Below, in pieces: positions 62,491 to 64,000 of a stretch of 64,000 nucleotides of DNA. Location of the stretch: contig NZ_CAKMMG010000002.1 of the NCBI RefSeq assembly GCF_927798115.1, positions 248,001 through 312,000 on the forward strand, given 5' to 3'. A program made the position numbers and the translations under genes. The first letter of the stretch is position 1; every line of letters begins with the position of its first letter. Below the pieces are notes generated by a model that searched no databases, had not been told where the DNA came from, and saw only the letters and a list, made by a program, of their open reading frames with translations. This DNA is from Paenibacillus auburnensis (GTDB lineage: Bacteria; Bacillota; Bacilli; Paenibacillales; Paenibacillaceae).

Positions 62491-63156
62491 TTATTTCCCT
62501 CTAGCCTGACGGACGGCCAGCAGACTAAGGGCATTCACCGCTGCCACAACTACAGTGCTGCCGCCTTTGCGCCCGGTATTCGTTATATAAGGAATATCCA
62601 GCTTGCGCAGTTCATCCTTGGATTCAGCAGCGGATACGAAGCCGACCGGCATGCCGATAACCAGCGCCGGCCGGGCTGTACCTTCTTTGATCAGACGTAT
62701 CAATTCCAGCAGGGCCGTTGGCGCATTGCCAATGACATAGATCCCCCCCGGGGCAGCCACAAAGGCTTTGCGTGTGGCGACAATCGCCCGGGTCAGTCCC
62801 AGCGCTTTTGCTTCTTCGATAACATCCGGATCCGATATATGCACACGGACTTCCCCGCCATACCGCTGAATCCGCTCTTTCGCGATGCCCGCCTCCACCA
62901 TCCGCACATCAGCGATAACCGGCATTCCCTGCAGTATCGCGTTGATTCCCGCTTCAATCGCCTGGGGATGAAACACCAGACTCCGCCCCAGCTCGAAATC
63001 GGCCGAAGCATGGATGATCCGCTGTACCACCGGATACTGCTCGTCACTAAAATTATGACTGCCAAGTTCCTCCGTAATCATTTGGAAGCTCAGACCTTCT
63101 ATTTCCTGCGGCTGTACCGTCAGCGGCTTAAACTCCGTCCCGAAGTCCACGTCCAT
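62491..63156 (-). CDS. cbiC: Cobalt-precorrin-8 methylmutase
   Basis: A 221-residue CbiC/CobH enzyme moving the methyl group from C11 to C12 to yield cobyrinate. RIIHASADFELGRSL with the catalytic His, PVIADVRMVEAGI, IGNAPTALLELIRLI, ALVIGMPVGFVSAAESK and TNTGRKGGSTVVVAAVNAL are conserved. The ATG at 63156 has its AAAGGGGA almost touching it; a GTG at 63150 would have a better 7-base spacing and is an equally likely start. The frame continues upstream to 63426 inside cbiJ. Confidence 0.93.
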   Translation of the reverse strand: MDVDFGTEFKPLTVQPQEIEGLSFQMITEELGSHNFSDEQYPVVQRIIHASADFELGRSLVFHPQAIEAGINAILQGMPVIADVRMVEAGIAKERIQRYGGEVRVHISDPDVIEEAKALGLTRAIVATRKAFVAAPGGIYVIGNAPTALLELIRLIKEGTARPALVIGMPVGFVSAAESKDELRKLDIPYITNTGRKGGSTVVVAAVNALSLLAVRQARGK

Positions 63157-63184
63157 TCCCCTTTCTTTTCGTTCCTGCACCTGT

Positions 63185-63991
63185 TCAGCGTGTAACCGAA
63201 CGGTACTCCGGCCTTTCCGCCAGCTCAGCCTGGACCGCCTCTGCCAGCGCATCAAAGGAATCATACACTCCGCCATTCCCATCAAACAACAGCTGCTGCC
63301 GGGTGATGAGGATGACATACAGCCCCATATCCAGCGCTGTACGCAGCTTCTCATCCACAGCTCCCTGTGCGCCGCTTTCCTTGGTAACCATGACCTGTGT
63401 ACCGTAATGCCGGAACATGGCTTCATTCATTTCCCGCGAAAAAGGTCCCTGAAGCGCAATGATATTCCGCTGTTCAATTCCCAGTCTCAGGCATTTCTCT
63501 ATATTCTCCAGGCAGGGCAGCAACCGGACCGTCAGGCGCACTTTCGGGTCACCGAGCAGTACCTGCGCAAAAACCTCCAGTGTCTTGCCTCCGGTCGTAA
63601 GCATCACCGAGCCTTTGATCACCTTCGCTGCAAGGGCCGCTTCCTCATAGGAATGTACAGGAATAAGCTTCGGATGACTGTCAAACGCAAGACTCCGCCG
63701 CTCATAGCGGAAGTATGGCAGTCCCAGCGCTGCCGCAGCCTGAATTGCATTGGCATGCGCCTCAAGCGCAAAGGGATGGCTGCCGTCCACCACAGCGCGA
63801 TAGTTACCTTCCTGCAAAAGCGTGATCATCCCCTGCATATCCAGCCGCCCGGTCCTGGTGCGGATTCCAGCCTCCTCCAGCCGTTCCGCCGCGCTTACAG
63901 TCACTACCGAGGCCAGCAGGGGCAGCCCCCGGCGTGACAAGACCAGCGCCAGCTCCCGCGCGTCGCCTGTCCCGCAGAGCATCAGAATCAT
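63185..63991 (-). CDS. cbiJ: Precorrin-6A reductase
   Basis: A 268-residue CobK/CbiJ reductase: ILMLCGTGDARELALVLSRRG, VVDGSHPFALEAHANAI, RYERRS, SVMLTTGGKTLEVF and VMVTKESGAQGAVDEKL. It uses NAD(P)H to reduce the precorrin-6A macrocycle. First gene of the operon visible here; only nine bases lie between its ATG and the window edge, so its ribosome-binding site, the operon promoter and any cobalamin riboswitch are out of view. Confidence 0.92.
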   Translation of the reverse strand: MILMLCGTGDARELALVLSRRGLPLLASVVTVSAAERLEEAGIRTRTGRLDMQGMITLLQEGNYRAVVDGSHPFALEAHANAIQAAAALGLPYFRYERRSLAFDSHPKLIPVHSYEEAALAAKVIKGSVMLTTGGKTLEVFAQVLLGDPKVRLTVRLLPCLENIEKCLRLGIEQRNIIALQGPFSREMNEAMFRHYGTQVMVTKESGAQGAVDEKLRTALDMGLYVILITRQQLLFDGNGGVYDSFDALAEAVQAELAERPEYRSVTR

Positions 63992-64000
63992 CGTGTTACA

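Noticed and set aside
63992..64000. A cobalamin riboswitch for the cbi operon
   Set aside because: Only nine bases precede cbiJ in the window; no B12-box is visible anywhere here, so presence or absence cannot be judged.
1..64000. tRNA, rRNA, transposase, integrase or phage genes
   Set aside because: None was recognised on either strand; the only mobile-looking DNA is the two intergenic palindrome families.

Overview
The window looks like the chromosome of an endospore-forming, moderately GC-rich Firmicute, most probably a Paenibacillus. The support is a SpoVR tail, PrkA, a gamma-type small acid-soluble spore protein, SLH-anchored surface enzymes, Bce-type and LiaFSR envelope-stress systems, T-box and S-box leaders, a futalosine-route menaquinone gene and an anaerobic cobalamin operon. 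The species call is inference from gene content; no rRNA or tRNA gene was found.

Layout. 1-6.8 kb: the end of spoVR, a membrane-anchored PAF-acetylhydrolase-like esterase, and a complete BceRS-BceAB-type peptide-sensing and detoxification module whose transporter genes have their own terminator-plus-operator start. 6.8-11.5 kb: an acetyl-xylan-esterase family gene, three tandem copies of a roughly 320-bp palindromic intergenic repeat, an AraC/GyrI regulator, a protein built of 14-residue Gly-rich repeats and an unknown membrane-anchored protein. 11.7-20 kb: prkA, a DUF2161 nuclease-fold gene, a second intergenic palindrome, an aminotransferase, an orphan ComA-like regulator with a degenerate receiver, a coiled-coil membrane protein coupled to a phosphodiester glycosidase, a 34-residue membrane peptide, an AbrB-type regulator and trmL. 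20-30 kb: serC, a GH94 phosphorylase with an epimerase-like neighbour behind a LacI-like operator, a GSI-beta glutamine synthetase with GlnR/TnrA-like sites, DAHP synthase and ispH.

30-38 kb: a two-component system downstream of an HtrA protease, then liaFSR, a spore protein and a secreted 3D-domain protein. 38-47 kb: thrS with a T-box leader (apparent ACC specifier), an SPFH protein with a ribbon-helix-helix partner, a small winged-helix protein and a giant SLH-anchored double-module nucleotidase. 47-55.6 kb: mqnC, an S-box-controlled metA-metI operon, corA with a possible leader ORF and attenuator, pfkB-type kinase, HRDC protein and ROK fructokinase. 55.7-64 kb: cbiJ-cbiC-cbiD-cbiET-cbiL-cbiF-cbiG-cbiA, eight tightly packed minus-strand genes converting precorrin-2-level intermediates towards cobyrinate a,c-diamide.

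Most of the window is ordinary core genome. The least explained parts are the two families of intergenic palindromes, the 14-residue repeat protein, the degenerate ComA-like regulator, the leader ORF before corA and the small membrane peptide. Start codons were moved from the longest reading frame wherever a Shine-Dalgarno sequence favoured another one; each such choice is stated.
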